From: Actinomadura mexicana
Lineage (GTDB): Bacteria > Actinomycetota > Actinomycetes > Streptosporangiales > Streptosporangiaceae
Assembly (NCBI RefSeq): GCF_900188105.1
Contig: NZ_FZNP01000002.1
Coordinates: forward strand, 558,001 to 622,000
Direction: 5' to 3'
Length of the DNA: 64,000 bases
Below the pieces are notes generated by a model. It was not told the DNA's origin, ran no database searches, and saw only the letters and a list, made by a program, of their open reading frames with translations. Below are positions 51,106 through 59,370 of this stretch, piece after piece; position 1 is the stretch's first letter; each line of letters opens with the position of its first letter. The position numbers were made by a program, and so were the translations under genes.

Positions 51106-51443
51106 CGCCACACCCCCTTCGTCCTGGCCCGCCGGCGGCCCCGTCCGCACATCGCCGACCGTTCACCTCACGTCTATCTGTCGCATCGGACATTCTCGCG
51201 AGGGCACGCCGCCGCGGGCAAAGCGGCCTGTGGACAAGCCTGTGGATGACTTGTGCAGACACGCGGGTCAGGTTGTGCACGACCTGTGGACAAGTCTGTG
51301 GATTCTTCGGGGACGGCACCCGGACCTCCCCACTGAGCTGCGACAACCTCGTCCACCGGGTGTGCGGAAAAGAAAGTGCGCCGACGCGGGCCATGTAAGG
51401 CTTCTATTTCGTTTGCGAGTTACACGCTGGTAGCCTCGGCGCG
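51106..51443. other. dnaB / MATE divergent intergenic region
   Basis: 338 nt without a gene. It contains the DnaA-box cluster (51229-51305) and the -10 box TAGCCT (51431-51436) of the MATE gene. Confidence 0.6.
51229..51305. promoter_or_regulatory. DnaA-box cluster
   Basis: Two perfect actinobacterial DnaA boxes (TGTGGACAA, the complement of TTGTCCACA) lie at 51229-51237 and 51285-51293. Weaker copies are at 51241 (TGTGGATGA), 51251 (TTGTGCAGA), 51273 (TTGTGCACG) and 51297 (TGTGGATTC). Box starts are 12, 10, 22, 12 and 12 bp apart, close to helical phase. Confidence 0.75.
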
Positions 51444-52769
51444 ATGACGACCCCCCGGCGGCTCGCGACCGCGCACGACCGCGAGATCCTGCGCCTCGCC
51501 GTGCCGGCCTTCGGCGCGCTCGTCGCCGAACCCCTCTTCCTGCTGTCGGACTCGGCCATCGTCGGGCATCTCGGCACCGCGCAACTCGGCGGGCTCGGGG
51601 TCGCCGGGCAGGCTCTGAACACGCTCGTCTACCTCTGCGTCTTCCTCGCCTACGGCACGACCGCGGGCGTGGCCCGCCAGGTGGGCGCGGGGGACCTGCG
51701 GGGGGCGATCAGGCAGGGGATCGACGGCATGTGGCTCGCGATCGCCATCGGCGCCGTGCTGATCGTGGCGGGCTGGCCGCTGATCCCCTGGATCGTGGAC
51801 GCCTTCGGAGCGTCCCCGGGCGTGGCGCCCTATGCCGAGACGTACCTGCGGGTGAGCCTGTTCGGGATCCCGTCGATGCTGGTCGTCCTGGCCGGGACGG
51901 GCGTGCTGCGCGGCCTCCAGGACACGCGCACGCCCTTGCTCGTGTCGATCGGCGGCTTTTCGCTGAACCTGCTGCTGAACGTGGTGTTCGTCATCGTGCT
52001 GGGGTGGGGGATCGCCGGATCCGCGTGGGGCACCGTCCTCGCGCAGACCGGCGGCGCGGTCGTGTACGTGGCCGTGGTGCTGCGCGCGGCGCGGCGGCAA
52101 GGCGCCCTGGTCCGCCCCGACTGGGACGGGCTGCGGACGTCCGCCACGGCCGGATTCGGGTTGCTGGTACGGACGGCGGCGCTGCGCGTCGTCCTCATCG
52201 TCGGGACGTCGATCGCGGCGCGCATGGGGGACCCGGAGATCGCCGCTTACCAGGTCGGCTTCCAGGTGTGGACGTTGCTGGCGTTCGCGCTCGACGCCAT
52301 CGCGATCGCCGGGCAGGCCATCACCGGGCGTTACCTGGGCGCGGCCGACATCACCGCCACGCGGGCCGTCACGCGCCGGATGGTGGGGTGGGGCGTCGGC
52401 TGCGGCGTCGTGTTCGGCCTGGCCGTCCTCGTGATCCGGCCGTGGCTGCCCGCCCTGTTCACCTCCGACGGCGACGTCCGGAACCTCCTGCTCGCCTCGC
52501 TGCTCCTCGTGGCGGTGCTGCAGCCGGTCGCCGGGGTGGTGTTCGTCCTGGACGGCATCCTGATCGGGGCCGGCGACGGCGCCTACCTCGCCGTGACGAC
52601 GCTGGTCGCGACGGCCGTCTTCCTGCCCGCCGCCCTCGTCGTCCACCGGACGGACGCGGGCCTGACCGGCCTCTGGGTCGCGATCGGCCTGTGGATGCTG
52701 ACCCGGATGATCACGCTGAGCCTGCGCGCCCGCGGCGACCGCTGGATGGTCACCGGCGCCGTCCGCTGA
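51444..52769 (+). CDS. MATE family efflux transporter
   Basis: 441 aa with 12 hydrophobic helices in two MATE repeats (about 15-210 and 235-430), DinF-like. Motifs such as LAVPAFGALVAEPLFLLSDSAIVGHLGT at the start are typical. Cation-coupled drug export; substrate unknown. TAGCCT (51431-51436) ends 7 nt before ATG 51444, so it is leaderless. A MATE gene beside dnaB/rplI is common in actinobacteria. Confidence 0.93.
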   Translation: MTTPRRLATAHDREILRLAVPAFGALVAEPLFLLSDSAIVGHLGTAQLGGLGVAGQALNTLVYLCVFLAYGTTAGVARQVGAGDLRGAIRQGIDGMWLAIAIGAVLIVAGWPLIPWIVDAFGASPGVAPYAETYLRVSLFGIPSMLVVLAGTGVLRGLQDTRTPLLVSIGGFSLNLLLNVVFVIVLGWGIAGSAWGTVLAQTGGAVVYVAVVLRAARRQGALVRPDWDGLRTSATAGFGLLVRTAALRVVLIVGTSIAARMGDPEIAAYQVGFQVWTLLAFALDAIAIAGQAITGRYLGAADITATRAVTRRMVGWGVGCGVVFGLAVLVIRPWLPALFTSDGDVRNLLLASLLLVAVLQPVAGVVFVLDGILIGAGDGAYLAVTTLVATAVFLPAALVVHRTDAGLTGLWVAIGLWMLTRMITLSLRARGDRWMVTGAVR

Positions 52770-52972
52770 CACCGAAACGCGGCACGGCCGGCCACCGCCA
52801 TGGCCCCCGCCCGAGCGGACCGGACGGTGACGATCAGCAACCCGTCATCCGGGCGGGTCTCCTCCGCATGGCCGTCCCCGGCCCTGCGGACCAGACCGTG
52901 ATCGGGGCGTACACGATCGGTCAGGTCCGATTCTCGGATCGCCGCCGCATCGCCGGTCACTCCCGCTACTAT

Positions 52973-52988
52973 TCGAACATGTGTTCCA
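52973..52988 (+). promoter_or_regulatory. LexA (SOS) box
   Basis: TCGAACATGTGTTCCA matches the actinobacterial LexA consensus TCGAAC-N4-GTTCGA with one mismatch. It overlaps the ATG of the small ORF at 52979. Confidence 0.6.
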
Positions 52989-53167
52989 CACATGGCGAGC
53001 GGATGGCCCGGCTGACTCAGGCGATCGACGACCTGGCGGCGGAGGGCCTCGCCGGCCTGCCCCCCGAGGCCCTGGTCGAACGGGTGGCGGGCATCTGGTC
53101 GCTCGTCGAGGGCATCGACCCCGAGATCGCCCGGCGCCGCACCCGCTACACGATGCCCGAGACGTAG
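52979..53167 (+). CDS. Small SOS-box-associated protein
   Basis: 62 aa from ATG 52979, or 54 aa from ATG 53003. LTQAIDDLAAEGLAGLPPEALVERVAGIWSLVEGIDPEIARRRTRY is helical and resembles the N-terminal segment of DUF222/13E12-type HNH proteins, genes known to carry LexA boxes in mycobacteria. The rest of such a protein is absent, so it may be a small stand-alone relative or a truncated one. Confidence 0.55.
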   Translation: MCSTHGERMARLTQAIDDLAAEGLAGLPPEALVERVAGIWSLVEGIDPEIARRRTRYTMPET

Positions 53168-53171
53168 CGGC

Positions 53172-54062
53172 TCAGCCCAGCTCGTCGAGGGGCGGCAGCA
53201 GCGGCGACAGGATCGACCCGCCGTCGGTACCGCCCTGGTCCGTGGAGCTCTCGTCCGTGGAGCTCTCGTCCGTGGAGCTCTGGTCCGTGGAGCTCTGGTC
53301 CGACGTGCCCTCCAGGCGCTCCGCCACCGAGCGCCGCAGCTGGGGCAGCCGCGCATAGAGGACGTCCCCGGGGCACGAGGTGCTGTTGTAGTCGCGGTGA
53401 CCGACGATGGCCTCGGACGGGTCGAGGCCGTACTTCTGGCAGAGCCAGACGCACACCTCCGTCAGCGATCTCCACAGGGCGCCCGGCACCGCCGCGGACA
53501 TGTAGGTGCCCTCGTTCTCGATACCGATCGTGTGCTGGTTGTGGTGGAGGACTTGCGCGCCGATGGCGAGGCCGCCCGACCGGATGGCCTTGAGGCTCCG
53601 GTTGCGGCCCTCCATCACGGCGCCGCCGCGGCTGATCGTGAGCTGCTGGCCCGTGTCGTCCCAGCCGTTCCGGTTCATGTGGATGTTCTGGATGGCCCGC
53701 GACAGGGCGAACGCGTGGGCGAGCGAGCGGTCCCGCGCGTTCACCGTCGCCGTGTGGTGCACGATGATGTGGTCCGGCGGCCGGTCGGCCACTTCGGCCG
53801 CGCGCCTGGGCGCCCTCGCGTTCCACTGCGCCCGCGTGTACACCTGCGGGGCGTCGGCAGTGAACAGCACACGGCCGTCGGCCCCCCGGTACGGCCCGGC
53901 CGCAAGATCCTCCGCCATGGCCTCATTCTGGCGGGACGTCCCCAGGGGCAGCACCTCCAGCAGCCCGGCCCCCATGACGCCGCCGATGACCGCCCTGCGT
54001 GTCACTGCTCCGCCCGTGCACCGCCGGTCGTGCGCGCCCTCCCCCGAATGCGCGATCACCAC
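53172..54062 (-). CDS. N-acetylmuramoyl-L-alanine amidase (PGRP type)
   Basis: About 296 aa. A twin-arginine-like segment TRRAVIGGVMGAG near residue 20 suggests export. The amidase_2/PGRP domain (about 75-245) has zinc ligands in IIVHHTATVN, VLHHNQHTIGIENEG and VGHRDYNSTSCPGD (His and Cys). It cleaves peptidoglycan stem peptides. A tail of SSTD(Q/E) pentapeptides follows, encoded by 15-bp repeats. Start uncertain: GTG 54062, 54059 or 54005. Confidence 0.88.
   Translation of the reverse strand: MVIAHSGEGAHDRRCTGGAVTRRAVIGGVMGAGLLEVLPLGTSRQNEAMAEDLAAGPYRGADGRVLFTADAPQVYTRAQWNARAPRRAAEVADRPPDHIIVHHTATVNARDRSLAHAFALSRAIQNIHMNRNGWDDTGQQLTISRGGAVMEGRNRSLKAIRSGGLAIGAQVLHHNQHTIGIENEGTYMSAAVPGALWRSLTEVCVWLCQKYGLDPSEAIVGHRDYNSTSCPGDVLYARLPQLRRSVAERLEGTSDQSSTDQSSTDESSTDESSTDQGGTDGGSILSPLLPPLDELG
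53239..53298. repeat. Four 15-bp tandem repeats in the amidase tail
   Basis: TCCGTGGAGCTCT(C/G)G at 53239, 53254, 53269 and 53284; encodes SSTDQ/SSTDE pentapeptides on the minus strand. Copy number can change without a frameshift. Confidence 0.9.
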
Positions 54063-54255
54063 CGCCCCCCTTCGTCCCGCGACACTATGATCACGGAACG
54101 TGATCGCCGCAAAGCTGATCACTCAAACACACGGCGATTCACGGTCGTATTGCGAGAAACCCCAACAATTAAGGCCCTCGCAAACGCCGGCGGATCCCGC
54201 ATCTCCGGCCCCCGCGGTCAGGTCCGAAGACGAGTTCCGGACTGCGTGACAACGC

Positions 54256-54293
54256 CGACGACCCCCGGCCCTGAGCGGGTCCGGGGGTCGTCG
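54256..54293 (-). terminator. Terminator of the rpsF-rplI operon
   Basis: Perfect 13-bp arms CGACGACCCCCGG and CCGGGGGTCGTCG with a 12-nt loop, 14 nt after the rplI stop. Confidence 0.8.
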
Positions 54294-54307
54294 GGTGTGG
54301 TCGTGCG

Positions 54308-54754
54308 TCAGGCCTCGAGGACGTTGACGTCGATCGTGGCGTTGACGTCGCTGTGCAGGCGCACGCTGACCCGGTGGGTGCCGACGGTCTTGATCGGGTT
54401 CCCGATCTCGATGCGGCGGCGGTCCAGGTCGGGGCCGTTGGCGGCGCGTACCGCCTCGGCGATGTCGGCGGCCGTGACGGCGCCGAACAGGCGGCCGTTG
54501 CTGCCGGTGCGGGTGCGCAGCGTCACGCGCAGCCCGCCGAGCCGGTCGGCGACCTCGCGGGCGTGCTCGACGGTCGCGATCTCGCGAGCCGAACGCGCCT
54601 TCTTGATCGACTCGACTTCCTTCTCGGCACCCCGGGTCCACTTGATCGCGAACCCGCGGGGGACGAGGTAGTTGCGGCCGTAGCCGTCGCGGACGTCGAT
54701 GACGTCACCGGGCTCGCCGAGCCCGGTGACCTGCTGGGTCAGGATGAGCTTCAT
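54308..54754 (-). CDS. rplI: 50S ribosomal protein L9
   Basis: 148 aa. N-terminal 23S rRNA-binding domain (MKLILTQQVTGLGEPGDVIDVRDGYGRNYLVPRGFA), long connecting helix (about 42-75) and C-terminal domain. Standard length; last gene of the rpsF operon. Confidence 0.98.
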   Translation of the reverse strand: MKLILTQQVTGLGEPGDVIDVRDGYGRNYLVPRGFAIKWTRGAEKEVESIKKARSAREIATVEHAREVADRLGGLRVTLRTRTGSNGRLFGAVTAADIAEAVRAANGPDLDRRRIEIGNPIKTVGTHRVSVRLHSDVNATIDVNVLEA

Positions 54755-54771
54755 GTTCTTTACCCCCTGCC

Positions 54772-55008
54772 TCAGCGCGCGGTGCTGGTGTACGGCAGCA
54801 GCGCCATCTCGCGGGCGTTCTTGATCGCCGTGGCGACGTCCCGCTGGTGCTGGGTGCAGTTGCCGGTCACCCGCCTGGCACGGATCTTGCCGCGGTCGGA
54901 GATGAACTTCCGCAGCAGGCCCGTGTCCTTGTAGTCGACGTAGGAGATCTTCTCCTGACAGAAAACGCAAACCTTCTTCTTCGGCTTGCGGGGAGGTGGC
55001 TTCGCCAT
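54772..55008 (-). CDS. rpsR: 30S ribosomal protein S18 (zinc-binding form)
   Basis: 78 aa. Cys14, Cys17 (CVFC), Cys51 and His54 (NCTQH) form the C+ zinc site. Actinobacteria often carry a second, zinc-free S18 under Zur control elsewhere; this copy is the zinc-requiring one. It partners S6 on the small subunit. Confidence 0.97.
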   Translation of the reverse strand: MAKPPPRKPKKKVCVFCQEKISYVDYKDTGLLRKFISDRGKIRARRVTGNCTQHQRDVATAIKNAREMALLPYTSTAR

Positions 55009-55090
55009 CGTGGTGCTCCTTTGGGAGAGCCCCGCTCACGCGGGAATGGACGTGTACTTGTTGTCTTTTGGTCGTACCGGAGCGGCGGAC

Positions 55091-55699
55091 TCAGAAGGGC
55101 GGGTCGTCGGAGAACCCGCCGCCGCCACCGCCGCCACCGCCGCCACCGCCGGTGGCCCAGGGGTCGTCGGCCGGAGCGCCGCCCTGCTGGCCGCCGCCGA
55201 AGCCGCCGCCCTGCTGGCCGCCGCCGCCGAAACCGCCGCCGCCCTGACCGCCCTGGCCGCCCTGGCCGCCGCCGCCGAAGCCGCCGCCGCCGCCCTGACC
55301 GCCACCGAAGCCGCCGCCACCGCCGCCGCCCTGCCGCTGGGTCTTGTTGACCTTGGCGGTGGCGTTGCGCAGCGACGGGCCGACCTCGTCGACCTCGACC
55401 TCGAAGACGGTGCGCTTCTCACCCTCGCGGGTCTCGTAGGAGCGCTGCTTGAGGCGTCCCTGCACGATCACCCGCATGCCGCGCTGCAGGGTCTCGGCCA
55501 CGTTCTCGGCGGCCTGCCGCCAGACGTTGCAGGTCAGGAAGAGCGCTTCGCCGTCCTTCCAGTCGCCCGCCTGGCGGTCGAAGAACCGCGGGGTCGAGGC
55601 GAGGCGGAACGACGCGACCGCCTGGCCGCTAGGGGTGAAGCGCAGATTCGGGTCCTCGACGAGGTTCCCGACGATCGTGATTACGGTGTCGCCTGCCAT
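55091..55699 (-). CDS. ssb: Single-stranded DNA-binding protein
   Basis: 202 aa. OB fold at 1-110 ([36 protein letters not shown]), a very Gly-rich linker (about 120-190), and the acidic interaction tip DDPPF. The main replication SSB; it sits between rpsF and rpsR as usual. Confidence 0.97.
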   Translation of the reverse strand: MAGDTVITIVGNLVEDPNLRFTPSGQAVASFRLASTPRFFDRQAGDWKDGEALFLTCNVWRQAAENVAETLQRGMRVIVQGRLKQRSYETREGEKRTVFEVEVDEVGPSLRNATAKVNKTQRQGGGGGGGFGGGQGGGGGFGGGGQGGQGGQGGGGFGGGGQQGGGFGGGQQGGAPADDPWATGGGGGGGGGGGGFSDDPPF

Positions 55700-55736
55700 G
55701 GGGCTCGCTCCGGCTGCTGTGAGGGCTGAGCCTGGC

Positions 55737-56027
55737 TCAGTGGACCTCGGGGCGGATGACCTTGGTACGGAGGATCGACTCGCTCAGGTTGAGCTGCCGG
55801 TCGAGCTCCTTGACCGTGGCAGGCTCAGCCGACAGGTCGACCACCGCGTAGATGCCTTCGGACTTCTTCTGGATGTCGTACGCCAGGCGCCGGCGGCCCC
55901 AGACGTCGACCTTCTCCACGCTGCCGCCGCCGTCCTTGACGACCTTCAGGAACGGGTCGAGCGCCGCGCTCGCGGTGCGCTCGTCGATGGCGGGGTCGAG
56001 AATGGTCATGAGTTCGTAACGACGCAT
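55737..56027 (-). CDS. rpsF: 30S ribosomal protein S6
   Basis: 96 aa; [30 protein letters not shown] and the C-terminal [11 protein letters not shown] are typical. First gene of the rpsF-ssb-rpsR-rplI operon. GGAGG lies 10 nt before ATG 56027. A leader hairpin lies 30-48 nt upstream. Confidence 0.98.
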   Translation of the reverse strand: MRRYELMTILDPAIDERTASAALDPFLKVVKDGGGSVEKVDVWGRRRLAYDIQKKSEGIYAVVDLSAEPATVKELDRQLNLSESILRTKVIRPEVH

Positions 56028-56056
56028 GCTGTCCCTACCTCCTCTGGACTGATGCG

Positions 56057-56075
56057 GTCACGGTCTCTCCGTGAC
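56057..56075 (-). promoter_or_regulatory. Hairpin in the rpsF leader
   Basis: GTCACGG-AGAGA-CCGTGAC on the minus strand (7-bp perfect stem), followed by CGCATCAG. S6:S18 complexes autoregulate rpsF operons through leader hairpins with a CCG element in many bacteria; the CCG in the 3' arm makes this a candidate, but the match to that motif is not secure. Confidence 0.4.
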
Positions 56076-56286
56076 AGGAGGGCTCTTGCGTCCGTCGCGG
56101 CGGTGCCGGACCGGATCGCCGGACGGACCTGCCACGAGACCGATACAGGCTACCAACACTGAGGCGCGCCCGAGCCCGTTCCCGCAGCGGAGCGCGGGGA
56201 ACCGGCTCGTGCGGCCCGTCCCGGAGGGCGGGGGCGCCCCCCGCGAAGTGACAGGCGCCCGTTCCCGCGACCAGGCCGTCGCACGC

Positions 56287-56451
56287 CTAGCGCCTTGCTC
56301 GGGGTTGGGTGGGGCGGGTACAGCGGCGGCGTTCCAGTTCGGCCATGATGTCCGCCATGCGGGCGCGCATGCGGGCGGCCTGGGTGGTCAGCATCGACAG
56401 CTCCTCGACGAGCTCCGCGTCACCGATGAGCCCCAGCTCCGCGTTCTTCAC
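56287..56451 (-). CDS. Small coiled-coil protein
   Basis: 54 aa from GTG 56451 with AGGAGG 8 nt upstream. AELVEELSMLTTQAARMRARMADIMAELERRR is an amphipathic coiled coil with a basic tail. Not recognised. Confidence 0.65.
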   Translation of the reverse strand: MKNAELGLIGDAELVEELSMLTTQAARMRARMADIMAELERRRCTRPTQPRARR

Positions 56452-56669
56452 GGTGTGCACCTCCTGCTCTCCCCCCGCTTCCCCTCGGGGGACGGACCGA
56501 GCCGGTGTTCTCGAATCCGTGTTCGACCGTACCGGGTGCCTCCGACATTCCGCGCCGCCCACCGGTTGATCTCCGTCTCGGCTGGGAATTGCTTTACCCG
56601 CACGGCCCGTCCGGTCCCGCGCTCACCGTGTGGCCCCGGTGCGGGAGTCCGAGCTGGAGGAGGATCCCC

Positions 56670-56981
56670 ATGTCCCAGCAGGCGACCGGCGCCGGCGCAC
56701 GCGAGAGCGCCGTCCGCGCCCAGAGCGAGGCCGAGCCCCATCGGCGCAAGGACGTCCTGGCGGTGGCCGCGGTGACGATCGGAATCCTGGCGCTGATCCT
56801 GGGCTGGATCCCCGCGACCCACTTCCCCGGGGCGCTGCTCGGCGTGATCGGCCTGCCGGTCGCCCTGTACTCCCAGATGATCTCCGCGACGACGAACGAG
56901 CGGTGGCTGAACGTGGTCGGGATGGTCGCCTCGTTCGTCGGCGCCGGCTTCGCGCTCAGCCACGGAGGCTTCTCGATCTGA
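56670..56981 (+). CDS. Small membrane protein
   Basis: 103 aa. A charged 26-residue N-terminus, then three hydrophobic helices (VLAVAAVTIGILALILGWI; FPGALLGVIGLPVALYSQM; WLNVVGMVASFVGAGFAL). Not recognised. GGAGGAGG precedes ATG 56670. Confidence 0.75.
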   Translation: MSQQATGAGARESAVRAQSEAEPHRRKDVLAVAAVTIGILALILGWIPATHFPGALLGVIGLPVALYSQMISATTNERWLNVVGMVASFVGAGFALSHGGFSI

Positions 56982-57037
56982 CCGCGGAGCCGGCGTGACC
57001 GCGCAGCTTGTCGCGGGGCGCGGCTAGTCTCGTGGGC

Positions 57038-57805
57038 ATGCGCATCGGAGCCCACGTCGACCAGAACAACCCGCTCGACAACGCCCGCGCGGTCGGCGCC
57101 GACGTCGTCCAGTTCTTCCTCGGCGATCCGCAGGGGTGGAAGAAGCCGGTCCTGCCCGAGGGCGTGGAGGCGCTGGAGGGTTCCGGCGTGGAGGTGTACG
57201 TGCACGCCCCGTACACGATCAATGTGGCGACGTCCAACAACCGGATCCGGATCCCGAGCCGCAAGAACCTCACCCAGCAGCTGGAGGCGGCCGCGTCGAT
57301 CGGCGCGAAGGCGCTGATCGTGCACGGCGGGCACGTGCTGAAGGACGACGACCCGGAGACCGGCTTCGAGAACTGGCGCAAGGTGTTCGAGCGGGTCGAG
57401 TGCCCGATCCCGGTCTACATCGAGAACACGGCGGGCGGCGGGAACGCGATGGCGCGCAGGTTCGACCGGATCTCGCGGCTCTGGGAGGTCCTCTCCGGGG
57501 TGCCGGGCCTTGAGTCCAAGCTCGGTTTCTGCCTCGACACCTGCCACGCGCACGCGGCGGGGGAGGAGCTCGTCGACGCCGTCGACCGCATCAAGGCCAT
57601 AACCGGCCGCATCGACCTGGTGCACTGCAACGACAGCCGGGACTCGTTCGGGTCGGGGGCCGACCGGCACGCCAACCTGGGCGGCGGCAGCATCGACCCG
57701 GAGCTCATCCTCGGCGTGGTGAGGGCGGCGGGCGCCCCGGTCGTGGTGGAGACGCCCGCGGAGGGCCAGGCCGACGACATCTCGTGGTTGCGTTCGAAGC
57801 TCTGA
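57038..57805 (+). CDS. Deoxyribonuclease IV (AP endonuclease family 2)
   Basis: 255 aa TIM barrel. [87 protein letters not shown] and [23 protein letters not shown] hold the His/Glu/Asp ligands of the trinuclear zinc centre. It cuts 5' of abasic sites. TAGTCT (57025-57030) ends 7 nt before ATG 57038, so it is leaderless; the longer upstream frame is rejected. Confidence 0.95.
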   Translation: MRIGAHVDQNNPLDNARAVGADVVQFFLGDPQGWKKPVLPEGVEALEGSGVEVYVHAPYTINVATSNNRIRIPSRKNLTQQLEAAASIGAKALIVHGGHVLKDDDPETGFENWRKVFERVECPIPVYIENTAGGGNAMARRFDRISRLWEVLSGVPGLESKLGFCLDTCHAHAAGEELVDAVDRIKAITGRIDLVHCNDSRDSFGSGADRHANLGGGSIDPELILGVVRAAGAPVVVETPAEGQADDISWLRSKL

Positions 57806-57988
57806 GAAAGCGGAGTCGGGATCGTCGCCGATGTCCGGGAACCGCGGTGGCGGGTGCGGCATCTAAACGCGCGTAGGCCCAGCCTGACGACAAAACTCGA
57901 AGGTCACGTCACACTGGCATAATCCGGAACCAGCCCTCAGCGCACGCGTGCTCTCCGGCGGCGGGCGCGCGAATCGATCGGGAAGCAC

Positions 57989-58372
57989 ATGGCACAGCCC
58001 CCCTACGACCCCTACGGCTACGGAGCCCAGGACCCCTACGCGCAGTCCTACTCGCAGCCCCCGGCCGTGCAGCACCACTACTACGGGCAGTCGATGCCGG
58101 TCGTCCGGCCGACCAACGGGATGGCGACCGCCTCGCTGGTGTGCGGGCTGATCGGCTTCTTCGCCTGCGGCGTGACGTCCATCCTCGCGGTGATCTTCGG
58201 ACATGTCTCGCTCGGTCAGATCAAGCGGACGGGCGAGGGCGGGCACGGCATGGCCGTCACCGGCCTGATCCTCGGCTACCTGATCTCCGCCGGCTGGCTC
58301 CTCATCCTGCTCTTCTACATCCTCGGGATCGCGATGTTCGCGGCGAGCAGCGGTTCCACCAGCACCTACTGA
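57989..58372 (+). CDS. DUF4190 membrane protein
   Basis: 127 aa. A Tyr/Pro/Gln-rich N-terminus (about 1-42), then the DUF4190 core NGMATASLVCGLIGFFACGVTSILAVIFGHVSLGQIKRTGEGGHGMAVTGLILGYL with two helices. Such proteins are common in actinobacteria; function unknown. Confidence 0.9.
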   Translation: MAQPPYDPYGYGAQDPYAQSYSQPPAVQHHYYGQSMPVVRPTNGMATASLVCGLIGFFACGVTSILAVIFGHVSLGQIKRTGEGGHGMAVTGLILGYLISAGWLLILLFYILGIAMFAASSGSTSTY

Positions 58373-58385
58373 TCCGGGCCCGCCC

Positions 58386-58853
58386 TCAGGCGAGCCGGGG
58401 GACGCCCGCCACTTCCACGCCGACGCTCGACATCAGCACCGTCATGGGGGTGGGGGTGTCCCGCCAGGCCTTCACCGCGCGCCCGAACACGTCGAGGACG
58501 GCGCGCAGCGACGCCGGGTCGGCGTCGGCCAGTTCCGCCCACGATTCGTAGAGCACCAGGTAGCCGTGCTTGGTGGGCGTCCACGACAGGTCCCTGAGGC
58601 ATTCGCCGAGATCGGCCCAGTCGGTGCCCGCGCCCTCGGGCAGTTCGAACACGCCGCCGCACAGCCGCAGGAACGAGTCCCTGTCCCTGGCGCGGCGTCC
58701 GTCGAGGTAGAAGCCGCGCCAGCCGGCCTCGTCGGCGCGCTCCCTCCAGCTCGTGTCGCCGACGGCCCCCGGCATAGGGGGCGCCCGCCACTGGTAGACG
58801 CCCGGTCTCAGCCGTCCGGCGAGCAGCTCGGTCAGTGCTCGGTCCGTGTTCAC
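58386..58853 (-). CDS. Barstar-like protein
   Basis: 155 aa from GTG 58853 with GGGAG 5 nt upstream. The core FYLDGRRARDRDSFLRLCGGVFELPEGAGTDWADLGECLRDLSWTPTKHGYLVLYESW is the barstar fold (inhibitor of barnase-type RNases) with its Trp/Asp-rich helix. No barnase-type toxin gene was seen nearby, so it is an orphan inhibitor or has another partner. Confidence 0.85.
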   Translation of the reverse strand: MNTDRALTELLAGRLRPGVYQWRAPPMPGAVGDTSWRERADEAGWRGFYLDGRRARDRDSFLRLCGGVFELPEGAGTDWADLGECLRDLSWTPTKHGYLVLYESWAELADADPASLRAVLDVFGRAVKAWRDTPTPMTVLMSSVGVEVAGVPRLA

Positions 58854-59050
58854 GTCGTCTCCCGGCAGTTGCCGCTCCCCCGCGGGTCCGCGGGGTCGGG
58901 GGCGACCAGCGCCGCCTGCCGCGTTCCGTTCCCCCACGCTCACCACAGAACCCCTCGATATCGGTAGATTCCGGCCATTTAACCGCCGCATCTTCCGCGA
59001 CACCCCTTCCCCCGAGGCGCCGATGCGGATCCCTGGCGCGCCGGCGTCCC
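58854..59050. other. Intergenic stretch
   Basis: 197 nt between the barstar-like gene and the short ORF at 59051. No recognised element. Confidence 0.4.
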
Positions 59051-59248
59051 TTGACGCGCGACCGATCGATCGGCGACGGCCGCGCGATCCGGGTCACCGG
59101 CGAGGTCCGGCACGGGGAGGTCCGCGTCCACCGCGGCGGCGTCGCCACCCTGTCGGCGATGTTCTCCCGCGAATTCGTCCAGGACGTCCGCCGTGCCCGC
59201 CGCGAGGGCACCACCCCGAGCGTCGCCGACCCGGCCTACGAGGACTGA
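59051..59248 (+). CDS. Short unrecognised ORF, possibly a remnant
   Basis: About 65 aa from TTG 59051, or shorter. Third positions are almost all G/C, and the translation is protein-like (IRVTGEVRHGEVRVHRGG, REFVQDVRRARREGTTPSVADPAYED). There is no clear ribosome site; upstream sequence in this frame is not coding-like, so it may be the 3' part of a lost gene. Confidence 0.4.
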   Translation: MTRDRSIGDGRAIRVTGEVRHGEVRVHRGGVATLSAMFSREFVQDVRRARREGTTPSVADPAYED

Positions 59249-59370
59249 GCCGGTGGCCTCAAGCGCCCCACCAGGCCCGTCCCGGCGAACCCGCCCGGAC
59301 GGGCCTCTCCCGTGGCCGATGTGAGAGCGTGCGAATCCGGGTTGAGTCTCCAGCGGGTGGAGGCCGCAGG

